The translations under genes were made by a program, and so were the position numbers. Shown piece by piece: positions 49,952-60,272 of a stretch of DNA of 64,000 nucleotides. This stretch comes from Mesorhizobium metallidurans STM 2683 (GTDB lineage Bacteria > Pseudomonadota > Alphaproteobacteria > Rhizobiales > Rhizobiaceae), in contig NZ_CAUM01000020.1 of NCBI RefSeq assembly GCF_000350085.1, positions 31,868-95,867 of the forward strand, given 5' to 3'. The notes under the pieces are model-generated. The model ran no database searches. It saw only the letters and a list, made by a program, of their open reading frames with translations, and was not told the DNA's origin. Position 1 is the first letter of the stretch. Each line of letters begins with the position of its first letter.

Positions 49952-50631
49952 GAGCGAAATAGCCGGGAATACTGGGTTTCGTGCTTCATCGCCATGATGT
50001 CGGAGACGAAGGCGCAGCCGCCGAGGTCGTCAAGCGTCGAATTGGAGGCGCGGGACGCGGTTTCCAGCGCCAGCGGCTCGAAGCCGGCGAGCAGCGCCGT
50101 GGCTTCCGTCTGGCCGACGACGCCGAGCCTGATCGCAGCCTGGACGAGATTGGAGAAAAAGGCCTGCAGGAAGGCCGACAGCGCGTCTGGCAAGGCGATG
50201 CCGTTGCCGCCGGCCACCGCACCGACAGCGACGCAATAGGGGCATTCGGCCGGCAGACGTTCCAGCACCTGGCACGGCCAGGCCGAGGCCGCCTTCAGGA
50301 AGGCCGCGCCTTGCAGCATGGTCTCGGTGTGGCGCTCGCGCGAGCCGGCCAGGGCCTCGGCAAGTGCCGCGATCCCGTCGAGGTCGTCTTCCTCGCGGGC
50401 GCGCCGCCAGCTTTCGGCGAACAGCACCGCGTCGTTCCAGCCCGAGCCTATCTCGACCAGTGTGTCCAGCCACGCGGCAAGGCTTTCGCTGTCGGCTACC
50501 AGCCCGTCATGCACGGCGCGTTCGAGACCATGGCTGTAGGAAAAGCCGCCGACCGGGAAAGCTGGCGACAGCCATGCCATCAGCCGCAACAAGGCGATGC
50601 CGGAAGGCTGGTCAGTCATGGTGGTGGTCAT
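49948..50631 (-). CDS. ureF: Urease accessory protein UreF
   Basis: This helical protein of about 227 residues acts with UreD and UreG in nickel insertion into urease, as a GTPase checkpoint. Landmarks are [20 protein letters not shown] near residues 18-37 and the C-terminal [18 protein letters not shown]. The start is uncertain between ATG 50631 ([11 protein letters not shown]) and ATG 50619 (MTDQPSG). Both lie inside the end of ureE and lack a ribosome site, so reinitiation after ureE is likely. Confidence 0.93.
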   Translation of the reverse strand: MTTTMTDQPSGIALLRLMAWLSPAFPVGGFSYSHGLERAVHDGLVADSESLAAWLDTLVEIGSGWNDAVLFAESWRRAREEDDLDGIAALAEALAGSRERHTETMLQGAAFLKAASAWPCQVLERLPAECPYCVAVGAVAGGNGIALPDALSAFLQAFFSNLVQAAIRLGVVGQTEATALLAGFEPLALETASRASNSTLDDLGGCAFVSDIMAMKHETQYSRLFRS

Positions 50632-51187
50632 GCGAGTGATCGTGCGAATGAGAATGCGACTCGCCATGGGCATGCGAATGCGCTTCGGCATGGCTGTGTG
50701 CCTCGGCATGGGCATGACCATGGCCGGAATAGGCGCCGCGCACCGGCACGAACGGTTCCAGGACATCCGTGACCGTGGCGCCGAGCCCTTCCAGCATCGC
50801 CTTGATGACGTGGTCGCGCAGGATGAGGATGCGGTTCGCCTCGATGCTTGCCGCGAGATGACGATTGCCGATATGCCAGGCGAGCTCGGTGAGATGAACC
50901 GGGCTCAAGGCGCGGATATCGTAGAGCGGCTCCTCGGCGGCGATGATCTCGACATGGCGGCCATCCTCGAGCACCAGCCGGTCGCGATCGCCCAAGGCAA
51001 CCGGCTCGGGCAGGTCGACCAGCACCTTGTCGCCGCCTGAAGTCTCGATGGCGCGGCGGCGCAGATGCCGTTCGTCATGGGCAAGCACGACACGATCATA
51101 TGGCGTCACTGCTCCCGCCTCGCCGGCGGTCAGCACGGAGACGGCGCGCGGGAATTTGGTGAAGTCGGTGCGGATGTCGAGCTTCAT
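50612..51187 (-). CDS. ureE: Urease accessory nickel metallochaperone UreE
   Basis: This 191-residue protein has an N-terminal peptide-binding domain ([20 protein letters not shown]) and a metal-binding domain ([20 protein letters not shown], then [14 protein letters not shown]). The extra C-terminal tail of about 36 residues holds 16 histidines ([20 protein letters not shown] onward to DHHHD). His tails in UreE store or concentrate nickel. It gives nickel to UreG. The gene starts the block ureE-ureF-DUF3995-ureG with overlapping reading frames. Confidence 0.94.
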   Translation of the reverse strand: MKLDIRTDFTKFPRAVSVLTAGEAGAVTPYDRVVLAHDERHLRRRAIETSGGDKVLVDLPEPVALGDRDRLVLEDGRHVEIIAAEEPLYDIRALSPVHLTELAWHIGNRHLAASIEANRILILRDHVIKAMLEGLGATVTDVLEPFVPVRGAYSGHGHAHAEAHSHAEAHSHAHGESHSHSHDHSHDHHHD

Positions 51188-51241
51188 GTAAATCTGCCTT
51201 TCCAGGAGCCTAGACCATCCTGCCCGTCAGCCCAATGCCGC

Positions 51242-51835
51242 TTAGGCGATCGTGTCGAAGAGCCGCAGGATGAACGATATCTGGTAGATCAGCGTGCCGG
51301 CGACGAAGGCGATGTGAAAGCGGCGGTCGCGCACCAGGATGGCGACAATGCAAAGCACGACGAAAACCGGTGTGCGGATCAGATACTCAATCCCGAAACG
51401 GGCGAAATGCTCCTGGCCTTTGAGCAACGTGTCGATCACGTCGAGCAGATAGGTCGTCGCCAGCAGGCCGAAGAACCAGGCGCGGCGCGAATAGAAGAAA
51501 TCCTCGTAGCTGGTGTAGTCGAGCATCGAATCCGGGAACAGCAGCGCGCACAGCATGAACAGGGTGACGGCGTAGAAGATGATGAACAGGTACTTGCCGA
51601 AGGTCCAGGTCTCGAGGGTGTAGAGGCCGAATTCCCACCACCAGAAATGCACCAGCAACAACAGCATGGATGCGACCCAGGCCAGATGCACGGAGTAGAT
51701 CCGGTACTGGCCGGGATGCTGGACAATGCGGGCGAGCCCCGACAAAAGGCGGGTGACGCCGAGACCGATCACCATGCCCATGACGATGCGGATGTGGGGG
51801 AATATGTCGTGGGCGGAGACTAGTTGTTGCTCCAT
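51242..51835 (-). CDS. Predicted membrane protein of unknown function
   Basis: This 197-residue protein has five to six hydrophobic segments, with HIRIVMGMVIGLGVTRLLSG at the start and HLAWVASMLLLLVHFWWWEF in the middle. No family is recognised. It lies between a DUF29 gene and ureE on the urease strand, 54 bases upstream of ureE, so it may be co-transcribed, but nothing in its sequence ties it to urease. Confidence 0.7.
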   Translation of the reverse strand: MEQQLVSAHDIFPHIRIVMGMVIGLGVTRLLSGLARIVQHPGQYRIYSVHLAWVASMLLLLVHFWWWEFGLYTLETWTFGKYLFIIFYAVTLFMLCALLFPDSMLDYTSYEDFFYSRRAWFFGLLATTYLLDVIDTLLKGQEHFARFGIEYLIRTPVFVVLCIVAILVRDRRFHIAFVAGTLIYQISFILRLFDTIA

Positions 51836-51874
51836 AGGCGGTCAGTAAGGCCATTCAACGCTGGAAGTGGTGGT

Positions 51875-52369
51875 TCATTCGCGAACAAGCTGGTCCGACG
51901 TCCATGGAGTGCCGGGGAAAAAGTCCTGATTCAGCACGTCTGCAATCTGATAGGGACAATCGGTAGGAAAATCCCTTTCGTGCAACCCCGTCTCGTCAGC
52001 CGCATTCAGCCTCGCCATCTTGAATTCTCGTATAAGCTGCTGCCCCGGATAACCCTTCAGGCTTGGGCTTTCTTCAAGCAGGTTTTCGATCCGAAGGCGC
52101 TGCTCGCGGATTGTCAACAACCATCCCGTTTTGCGTTTCGCGGGCTGAAATTCCCATTTGAGAAGATGCAGCAGTAAAGTGCCTAGCCTCTTTGAAATTT
52201 CTCTCTTGTCGCTTCTCCCCAAGCTCTCGATCTCGTCCGCAAGATTTTCGCGATCGAGGTCGGAAAGACGACCTTCGCGCAGCAACGCGCCTTGTTCGGC
52301 ACACCACTGAGCATAGTCGGTCTCGTAGGGTGTAGACTTATGCCGACGTTGGATTTGGATCTTGTTCAT
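51875..52369 (-). CDS. DUF29 domain-containing protein
   Basis: This 164-residue protein shows the DUF29 pattern: YETDYAQWCAEQGALLREGR, DLDRENLADEIESLGRSDKR, then LLLHLLKWEFQPAKRKTGWL and IREQRLRIENLLEESPSLKG. DUF29 proteins are common in cyanobacteria, in proteobacteria and on mobile elements; function is unknown. Base composition is lower in GC than the flanking urease genes. The ATG at 52369 is chosen although no ribosome site is evident. It separates ureC from the downstream accessory genes and looks like an insertion. Confidence 0.8.
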   Translation of the reverse strand: MNKIQIQRRHKSTPYETDYAQWCAEQGALLREGRLSDLDRENLADEIESLGRSDKREISKRLGTLLLHLLKWEFQPAKRKTGWLLTIREQRLRIENLLEESPSLKGYPGQQLIREFKMARLNAADETGLHERDFPTDCPYQIADVLNQDFFPGTPWTSDQLVRE

Positions 52370-52434
52370 GACTGCATAATGCGCCGTTTTCGATGCCAAG
52401 CCAATCACTGGGTGAGTCAGCTCATAATCCGGCA

Positions 52435-54147
<1,713 letters not shown>

Positions 54148-54325
54148 CAGCAATTGCTCCCGAAATAAGGCCCGAAGATGCGACTTGTCGAAGCCCGGCC
54201 CACATTGTCGCCATCCTATGGTCACGCAATGACCCGCTAGGCGACACCTTGCGATCCCATTTACCCTTTGAGGTGGCCGGGTCATCCCAAACCGACCGTT
54301 TGCCAATCGATGGAAAGGAAGATCC

Positions 54326-54712
54326 ATGCGCAAAACGATATTTCTCGCAGCCGCCGCCACGCTGACGCTCGCGACCGCCGCCTACGCCCAACAGCAGCCC
54401 GCGCAGCCACAACCCGCTCAGCCGCCGGCCGCGCCGGCTCCCGCGGCGCCCGGCCCACAATCCGCGGCGCCGACCATCCAGACCGTCAACATCGTCGACA
54501 TCAAGGAACTGCCCGAGGCCACGCAGACGCAGGTCAACCAGGTGATTGCCCAGCGCGGCGACGCCGGCCTGCAGAAACTGCGCAGTTCGATCGACGCGAC
54601 ACCGAAGGTCAAGTCCGCGCTTGAAGCCAAGGGGCTGACCTCGGCGCAGGTGATCGCCGCCAGCATGAGCAATGATGGCGCGCTGACCCTGATCACCAAG
54701 AAAGCCAGTTGA
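54326..54712 (+). CDS. Small secreted protein of unknown function
   Basis: This 128-residue protein has a textbook signal peptide ([20 protein letters not shown], cut after AQ near residue 22) and a proline/alanine/glutamine-rich linker (residues 23-50). The compact C-terminal region contains [20 protein letters not shown] and [20 protein letters not shown]. It has a good ribosome site (AAAGGAAG). No domain is recognised. It is divergent from ureC and interrupts the urease gene order on the opposite strand. Confidence 0.75.
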   Translation: MRKTIFLAAAATLTLATAAYAQQQPAQPQPAQPPAAPAPAAPGPQSAAPTIQTVNIVDIKELPEATQTQVNQVIAQRGDAGLQKLRSSIDATPKVKSALEAKGLTSAQVIAASMSNDGALTLITKKAS

Positions 54713-54838
54713 CGACAGGCCGTGGCGGGCCGGCGCAAGGTCGGCCTGCCGCGTCGAGGAGGGAACCTTCTCCGGGCAGGATTCGTTTCGACCTTTTGGC
54801 GCTGAAACCAAATTCGACAAGGAGCCCGAGAGCGAACG

Positions 54839-55333
54839 ATGGCGATCACCACCCTTCCCGACGCCAAATGGCTTCATGCGACCGCCGCGGCGGCGTTTCT
54901 CGCGGCGAGCGTCCCACACACGGCGCTCAACGCGCAAGGTCTCGATAGCCCTGATACAGTCGACCGGATCGTCGGCTCGGAGGTCAGGCAGGAAGAGACC
55001 AAAACAGCTGTGGAGGCCGGCAAGGTCGCTAGTGCGATCGACCGGACGCGCGAAAACATCGGCACGGTGCGCAAGACATCCAAGCTCGACAAGGTCGATA
55101 TCGTCTTCCTGACCGATGCAGCGCGCACGGAGGGCGGCCCGCCGCCGGCGATCGAGAGCAAGGTCGAGCAATATCGGGACGACATTGCGGAACTGCGCAA
55201 GGAGATCGAGGCGAATGCGCTGCTGTTCAACGCCATCGACTCGCGTCGCGTGACGACGGAAGACGTTCTCGCCGTCGAATTCGACGATCCCGGAAGGATC
55301 GTCATCTATGCCGCGGCCAAGCCATCCAACTGA
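54839..55333 (+). CDS. Hypothetical protein, possibly exported
   Basis: This 164-residue protein has a weak N-terminal hydrophobic segment (HATAAAAFLAASVPHTALNA) that could be a signal sequence. A charged helical region (SEVRQEETKTAVEAGKVASA, KVEQYRDDIAELRKEIEANA) with coiled-coil character follows. GAGAG precedes the ATG. It follows the small secreted-protein gene by 126 bases on the same strand and is convergent with ureB. No family is recognised. Confidence 0.65.
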   Translation: MAITTLPDAKWLHATAAAAFLAASVPHTALNAQGLDSPDTVDRIVGSEVRQEETKTAVEAGKVASAIDRTRENIGTVRKTSKLDKVDIVFLTDAARTEGGPPPAIESKVEQYRDDIAELRKEIEANALLFNAIDSRRVTTEDVLAVEFDDPGRIVIYAAAKPSN

Positions 55334-55353
55334 ACCGCCCCGCGCCGTCGATC

Positions 55354-55659
55354 TCACAGGGCGCCCATGATCTTCTGCTGAAACCCGTAGACTTCGCGCT
55401 TGCCGCCGAGCGGCACCAGCGTAACGTCGCGCTCCTGGCCGGGCTCGAAGCGCATGGCCGTGCCGGCGGCAATGTCGAGACGCATGCCCCGCGCCCTGTC
55501 GCGATCGAATTTCAGCCCCTCATTGGTCTCAAAGAAATGGTAGTGGCTGCCGACCTGGATCGGCCGGTCGCCGCTGTTGGCCACTTTCAAGGTGACGGTC
55601 GGCTGGCCCTTGTTCAGCTCGATATCGCCACTCGCCGTGATGATTTCGCCCGGGATCAT
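55354..55659 (-). CDS. ureB: Urease beta subunit
   Basis: This 101-residue structural subunit of the (UreABC)3 enzyme starts [18 protein letters not shown] and contains [20 protein letters not shown] and [20 protein letters not shown], all highly conserved. It lies 8 bases after the ureJ/hupE gene and is the last gene of the upstream half of the locus. The frame continuing upstream through ureJ is a shadow. Confidence 0.96.
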   Translation of the reverse strand: MIPGEIITASGDIELNKGQPTVTLKVANSGDRPIQVGSHYHFFETNEGLKFDRDRARGMRLDIAAGTAMRFEPGQERDVTLVPLGGKREVYGFQQKIMGAL

Positions 55660-55667
55660 CGCCGGCC

Positions 55668-56261
55668 TCACAGAACGCCGAAGACGAGGCCGACGCCGCC
55701 GGCGGCACATGCACCGCCGGCGACGCGGGCAAGGCCGCGGGAACGCGCGCCGAGACCGAGGCCGGCAGCGATGCCGACGGCATGGAGCGCTGCTGTGGCG
55801 ACGGCAAAGCCGGCCATATATTCCAGCCCGCCGGCGTTTTCCGGCACCTCGGTGCCGTGGGCATGACCATGGAACAGCGCGAACAGGCCGATGATGGCAA
55901 CACCGGCCGAAACGGGAAGATCGACAGCCAGCGCAACCAGCAATCCCAGCGCCACGACGGAGGCCAGGATACCCGGCTCGACGAAGGGCACCGGCACCTG
56001 CAGCATGCCGAGCGCGCCACCAACCAGCATGACGCCGACGAAAGCGAGCGGCCAGGCCCAGATCGCCTTGCCGCCCTTGAGCGCCGCCCACAGGCCGACG
56101 GCGATCATCACCGTCATGTGGTCGAGGCCGGAAAGCGGGTGGAAGAAGCCAGCCGCGAAGGACGATGTCGTGCCGATGCCGACATGGGCATAGGCAGGCA
56201 TGGAGGCTGCCAGAAGCAGGATCGCCGAGAGGGTGGTACGTTTCATCGGAGCGGGGATCAT
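55668..56261 (-). CDS. ureJ: HupE/UreJ family nickel permease
   Basis: This 197-residue membrane protein has a cleavable leader ending in PAYAH, followed by the HupE/UreJ signature [20 protein letters not shown] and the later [19 protein letters not shown] with clustered histidines. Members are thought to import nickel or cobalt for urease and hydrogenase. AAGG lies 8 bases before the ATG at 56261. It lies between DUF1272 and ureB in the operon. Confidence 0.93.
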   Translation of the reverse strand: MIPAPMKRTTLSAILLLAASMPAYAHVGIGTTSSFAAGFFHPLSGLDHMTVMIAVGLWAALKGGKAIWAWPLAFVGVMLVGGALGMLQVPVPFVEPGILASVVALGLLVALAVDLPVSAGVAIIGLFALFHGHAHGTEVPENAGGLEYMAGFAVATAALHAVGIAAGLGLGARSRGLARVAGGACAAGGVGLVFGVL

Positions 56262-56293
56262 CGATAAGCCTTCTCTACTGGGGATCATGCCGG

Positions 56294-56548
56294 TCAGGCG
56301 GCCTTGCGGGGCCCGCAGCCCTCGGCCTTGAGCACGCGCTTGGTCGAGGCTGGATATTTCTTCAGCATCGCCGCCGGGCGGATCGGGCGCGGCGCGAAAT
56401 TGCCGCCGCAGTTCGGGCAGACGCCACCCAGCACATTTTCCACGCACTCGGCACAGAAGGTGCATTCGAAGGTGCAGATCAGCACGTCCGTCGCCTCTGG
56501 CGGCAGGTCCTTGTCGCAGCATTCGCAGTTGGGGCGCAGCTCAAGCAT
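56294..56548 (-). CDS. DUF1272 cysteine-rich protein in the urease operon
   Basis: This 84-residue protein starts MLELRPNCECCDKDLPPEAT and has four C-x2-C-type knuckles (CECC, CTFECTFCAEC, CPNCGG), arranged like a small double zinc finger. This matches DUF1272, a family of unknown function. GGAGAGGAA precedes its ATG. It lies 11 bases from ureA and 32 bases from ureJ on the same strand, so it is in the operon. Binding of zinc or nickel is suggested by the cysteines only. Confidence 0.88.
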   Translation of the reverse strand: MLELRPNCECCDKDLPPEATDVLICTFECTFCAECVENVLGGVCPNCGGNFAPRPIRPAAMLKKYPASTKRVLKAEGCGPRKAA

Positions 56549-56559
56549 TTTTCCTCTCC

Positions 56560-56862
56560 TCACCTTATCGGTTCGTGCACAGTCACCAGCTTGGTGCCAT
56601 CGGGAAACGTCGCTTCGACCTGAACGTCGTGGATCATCTCGGCAATGCCTTCCATCACCTGCGCACGGCTGACGACATGGGCGCCGGCCTCCATCAGCTC
56701 GGCGACGGGGCGGCCGTCGCGGGCGCCCTCGACGACGAAGTCGCTGATCAGCGCGATCGCCTCCGGATGGTTGAGCTTGACGCCGCGTTCGAGCCGCTTG
56801 CGCGCCACGATAGCCGCCATGGCGATAAGCAGCTTGTCCTTTTCTCTCGGCGTCAGGTTCAT
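56560..56862 (-). CDS. ureA: Urease gamma subunit
   Basis: This 100-residue structural subunit starts [20 protein letters not shown] and contains [40 protein letters not shown] and the C-terminal [20 protein letters not shown]. Length and motifs are standard. It follows ureD by 43 bases. Confidence 0.97.
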   Translation of the reverse strand: MNLTPREKDKLLIAMAAIVARKRLERGVKLNHPEAIALISDFVVEGARDGRPVAELMEAGAHVVSRAQVMEGIAEMIHDVQVEATFPDGTKLVTVHEPIR

Positions 56863-56905
56863 GCGCTTTCCCGGATGGCATCGACAAAGAGTGGTGTAAT
56901 CGGAA

Positions 56906-57748
56906 TCAGAGTGACCATAATTTGGGCAGACCCGCCCGTCCGTTGAGCAATTCGACGAGCGGAACCAGCCGCTTACGGAGCTGGTAGCCGTCCGCGGCGA
57001 ACAGCCTCGCAAGAAGCTTGCCAGATTTCTTCACGCTCCAGGCACTGGCGTCGCCCTTACTGCCAATGATCTGCCTGGCCGGGTCGAGCAAGGCCTCCGC
57101 GCGCGGCGAGACCATCAGCAGCGTCGCCATGGCGATGGCGCCGCCGGCGACCGCGGGACGACCGAGAGCAGCCGCAATGCCGGGTCCGATACGGAAATCC
57201 TCGGCATGAACGAGCACCTCGTCCTGGCTAACCCGCCAGTGGTCATGGAAACTGCCGTCGGTGGCGCTTTCGCCCATGGCGAGGCGGCCGAAGACGGTCG
57301 CCTCGAGCAGCAGCGCCTCGGCGCCGGCGGCAAGCTCCACATCGAGCCCGCGGGCAAAGGCCGATCGGTCAAAGACAATGGTCTCCTGCGGCAGCCAGGC
57401 AATGCGCCCTTGCTCGCCGACGCTCAGCCTCACTCGCACCTCGGCACGGCCGGACGCCGCGCGATAGACCTTCTCGCAGGCCTGGGTCGTGATGGTGGCG
57501 GAAGCACCGGCGCCGACATCGATCTTCCAGCCGAGGCGGTCGCCGCCGGTCAGTCCGCCGGCGGTGTTGATCAGGACGGCTTCCAGCGGATCGGCCGAGA
57601 CAGCCGGCATGCGGATCTTGGCGGAACCATCCTGATAGAGGCGCCGCAGGCGCGTGCGGTCGCCATTCCTGTCGCAGGCAAGCCGCGCCATTCCAGCGAC
57701 GCGCTGGGCCGGCAGCACCGTAGTCAGGCCATGTTCGATCGTGTCCAT
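56906..57748 (-). CDS. ureD: Urease accessory protein UreD
   Basis: This scaffold protein of about 280 residues brings UreF/UreG to apo-urease. Landmarks are [40 protein letters not shown], and the conserved [14 protein letters not shown]. The ATG at 57748 ([20 protein letters not shown]) gives the usual family length. A GTG at 57877 would add 43 residues without family similarity and would overlap the promoter of the rightward acyl carrier operon. It is the first gene of the urease locus. Confidence 0.93.
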   Translation of the reverse strand: MDTIEHGLTTVLPAQRVAGMARLACDRNGDRTRLRRLYQDGSAKIRMPAVSADPLEAVLINTAGGLTGGDRLGWKIDVGAGASATITTQACEKVYRAASGRAEVRVRLSVGEQGRIAWLPQETIVFDRSAFARGLDVELAAGAEALLLEATVFGRLAMGESATDGSFHDHWRVSQDEVLVHAEDFRIGPGIAAALGRPAVAGGAIAMATLLMVSPRAEALLDPARQIIGSKGDASAWSVKKSGKLLARLFAADGYQLRKRLVPLVELLNGRAGLPKLWSL

Positions 57749-57794
57749 GACGCCAACGTTAAGCACTGCCGCGGCTTTGTCGATATATAGCTTG

Positions 57795-57823
57795 TTGCTT
57801 GACAACGTTTCGGTTTCTATAGA
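57795..57823 (+). promoter_or_regulatory. Putative promoter of the NodF/NodE-like operon
   Basis: TTGCTT (57795-57800), a 17-base spacer and TATAGA (57818-57823) form a good sigma-70-like pair 128 bases upstream of the acyl carrier protein start. No nod-box-like sequence (ATC-N9-GAT repeats) is seen in the intergenic region, so flavonoid/NodD control is unlikely. Confidence 0.45.
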
Positions 57824-57950
57824 GGGAGCCACCTTGGAGCGGTCATGCAGCGCCTGATGGGGTAAAAGGGCGACCACGATTCGAATCCGGGGAAAAAAGG
57901 GGCGCTGATCCGTTGGCGTCGGGAAACGACAAGGTTGGGGAAGAAACCGA

Positions 57951-58205
57951 ATGGCTGATCAGCTGGCAACGGACATCATCGCGAAGATCAAGGCTCACGC
58001 CGAGCCCGGCGGCGAAGAAATCACCACCAATACCGAGCTGACAGCACTGGGCATCCATTCGCTGGAACTGACGGAGATCATCTTCGATCTCGAGGAAGAG
58101 TACGGTATCGAGATCGAGATGAACACGGTGGACGCCTGGAGCAACCTGAAGAACGTCGGCGACATGGTCGAGGCGGTTCGCGCGCTGATCGCGAAAAAAG
58201 CCTGA
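57951..58205 (+). CDS. NodF-like specialised acyl carrier protein
   Basis: This 84-residue acyl carrier protein closely resembles NodF: MADQL at the start, then LTALGIHSLELTEIIFDLEE, YGIEIEMNTVDAWSNLKNVG and DMVEAVRALIAKKA. The phosphopantetheine serine is S37 in G-I-H-S-L; the usual preceding aspartate (DSL) is histidine here. It is not AcpXL-like. GGGGAAG lies about 8 bases before the ATG. The partner ketosynthase gene starts 4 bases after its stop. It would carry an acyl chain for a specialised lipid, possibly not a Nod factor. Confidence 0.85.
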   Translation: MADQLATDIIAKIKAHAEPGGEEITTNTELTALGIHSLELTEIIFDLEEEYGIEIEMNTVDAWSNLKNVGDMVEAVRALIAKKA

Positions 58206-58209
58206 CTGA

Positions 58210-59418
58210 ATGCACAAGCGCGTTGTTATTACCGGCATCGGCGGCATTTGCGGGCTCGGCACCGATGCATCCGCGATCTGGAGCGAAATGCGCGCCGGCC
58301 GCTCGGCCATTGGTCCGATCGTCAATTCGGAACTGTATGACCTCAAGGTCAGGGTCGGCTGCGAGATCAAGGCGCTGCCCGAGCATGGCATCGACCGCAA
58401 GCAGCTGGTGTCGATGGACCGTTTCAGCCTGCTGGCGACGATCGCCGCGCGCGAAGCCGCGCAGCAGGCCGGATTGACGCCGCACGAGACCAATACCTTC
58501 CGGATGGGTACCATCGTCGGCGTCGGCGTCTGCGGCTGGGAGGCAATCGAAGAGAATTATCGCGCCATCCTGATCGATAAAAAGAATCGCGCCGGCATCT
58601 TCACCGTGCCGAAGGTGATGCCCGGTGCGGCGGCCGGTCATGTCAGCATGAATCTCGGCCTGCGCGGACCGGTCTTCGGCATCACCTCGGCCTGCTCTTC
58701 GTCCAACCACGCCATCGCTTCGGCGGTCGACCAGATCAGGCTCGGCCGCGCCGATGTCATGGTTGCCGGCGGCACCGATGCGCCGCTGGTCTGGGGCATT
58801 CTGAAAGGCTGGGAGGCGCTGAGGGTGCTGTCGCCCGATACGTGCCGGCCGTTTTCGGCCGATCGCCAGGGCCTGGTGCTCGGCGAAGGCGCCGGCATGG
58901 TGGTGCTGGAGACCTATGAGCATGCGATGGCGCGCGGCGCCGAAATCCTTGCCGAGGTAGCCGGCGCCGGCCTTTCAGGCGATGCGTCCGACATCGTCGC
59001 GCCGACCGTCGAAGGGCCGGAGGCGGCGATGCGCTTCTGCCTCGTCGATGCCGGGCTCAATCCGGAAGATATAGACTATCTCAACGCGCATGGCACCGGC
59101 ACCAAGGCCAACGACCAGATCGAGACGGCAGCGATCAAGCGGGTCTTTGGCGACTATGCGCACAGGCTTTCCATTTCGTCGACCAAATCGATGCACGCCC
59201 ATTGCCTTGGCGCGTCGGGCGCGCTGGAACTGATCGCCTGCGTCATGGCGATCCGCGAAGGCATCGTGCCGCCGACGGCCAATTTTCGCGAAGCCGACGC
59301 CGATTGCGATCTCGACATCACGCCGAATGTGGCGCGCGAGCGCAAGGTGCGTACCGCGATCAGCAACAGCTTCGCCTTCGGCGGCACCAATGCGGTGCTG
59401 GCGTTCAAGGCGGTCTGA
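58210..59418 (+). CDS. NodE-like beta-ketoacyl-ACP synthase (KAS II type)
   Basis: This 402-residue condensing enzyme has the KAS II fold with active-site cysteine in [20 protein letters not shown] near residue 167, the first histidine in [20 protein letters not shown] and the second in [20 protein letters not shown]. The start [20 protein letters not shown] and the stretch [20 protein letters not shown] are strongly reminiscent of NodE, which elongates the special fatty acids of Nod factors with NodF. No other nod genes or nod box are nearby, so the pair may make an unusual acyl chain for another lipid. Translation is probably coupled to the acyl carrier gene. Confidence 0.87.
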   Translation: MHKRVVITGIGGICGLGTDASAIWSEMRAGRSAIGPIVNSELYDLKVRVGCEIKALPEHGIDRKQLVSMDRFSLLATIAAREAAQQAGLTPHETNTFRMGTIVGVGVCGWEAIEENYRAILIDKKNRAGIFTVPKVMPGAAAGHVSMNLGLRGPVFGITSACSSSNHAIASAVDQIRLGRADVMVAGGTDAPLVWGILKGWEALRVLSPDTCRPFSADRQGLVLGEGAGMVVLETYEHAMARGAEILAEVAGAGLSGDASDIVAPTVEGPEAAMRFCLVDAGLNPEDIDYLNAHGTGTKANDQIETAAIKRVFGDYAHRLSISSTKSMHAHCLGASGALELIACVMAIREGIVPPTANFREADADCDLDITPNVARERKVRTAISNSFAFGGTNAVLAFKAV

Positions 59419-59548
59419 CCACAAGCACCGTGCCATGATCCCCACAGGCTGAAACTTTTTGTGCGCATATTGATCGCGCCTGGCGCTGTAATAACTCTCT
59501 TTCGCCATGCCCGCGCCGGCCGGCATAAAATCCCGCCCAGGAGTTCCG

Positions 59549-60259
59549 ATGACCGACCTGTCTGCTTTTCCAATCGCCACGCGCTGGCCGGCCCGCCATC
59601 CCGACCGCATCCAGCTTTATTCGTCTCCGACGCCGAACGGCGTGAAGATTTCTATCGCGCTGGAGGAGCTCGGCCTGCCCTACGAGGCGCATTTTGTGGA
59701 CATCGGCAAGAACGAAAGCTGGACGCCGGAATTCCTGTCGCTGAACCCGAATGGCAAGATACCGGCGATGATCGACCCGGACGGCCCCGGCGGCAAGCCG
59801 ATCGGCCTGTTCGAATCCGGCGCCATCCTGCTCTACCTCACCGACAAGACCGGCAAGCTCATCCCAGCCGACCCGGTACGGCGCTACGAGACGATCCAGT
59901 GGGTGTTCTTCCAGATGGCCTCGATCGGGCCGATCTTCGGACAAGTCGGCTTTTTCAACAAATTCGCCGGGCGCGAGATCGCCGACAAGCGGCCGCTGGA
60001 GCGCTACCGTGACGAATCGCGGCGGCTGATCGGCGTGATCGACACCAGGCTGAAGGGCCGCAGCTGGATCATGGACGACGACTATACCATCGCCGATATC
60101 TCGATGCTCGGCTGGGTGCGCAATCTGATTGGCTTCTATGAGGCGCGGGAACTCGTCGGTTTCGACGACTTTCCCGATGTCGCGGCATGGTTGGAGCGCG
60201 GCCTTGCCCGGCCGACAGTGCAGAAGGGGCTCACTATCCCTGCGAGAGACCAAGGCTAA
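59549..60259 (+). CDS. Glutathione S-transferase family protein (YghU/YfcG-like)
   Basis: This 236-residue protein has a thioredoxin-like N-terminal domain (QLYSSPTPNGVKISIALEEL; LNPNGKIPAMIDPDGPG; LFESGAILLYLTDKTG) and a helical C-terminal domain (YTIADISMLGWVRNL). The TPNGVKI and FESGAIL motifs fit Nu-class/Ure2-like GSTs with disulfide-bond oxidoreductase activity. CAGGAG lies 6 bases upstream of the ATG at 59549. It is a cytosolic redox or detoxification enzyme of unknown substrate. Confidence 0.88.
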   Translation: MTDLSAFPIATRWPARHPDRIQLYSSPTPNGVKISIALEELGLPYEAHFVDIGKNESWTPEFLSLNPNGKIPAMIDPDGPGGKPIGLFESGAILLYLTDKTGKLIPADPVRRYETIQWVFFQMASIGPIFGQVGFFNKFAGREIADKRPLERYRDESRRLIGVIDTRLKGRSWIMDDDYTIADISMLGWVRNLIGFYEARELVGFDDFPDVAAWLERGLARPTVQKGLTIPARDQG

Positions 60260-60272
60260 AAACGTAGGTGGC

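Noticed and set aside
57749..57950. Nod box upstream of the NodF/NodE-like pair
   Set aside because: No ATC-N9-GAT repeats or the conserved 47-base pattern could be found; a plain sigma-70-like promoter is present instead.
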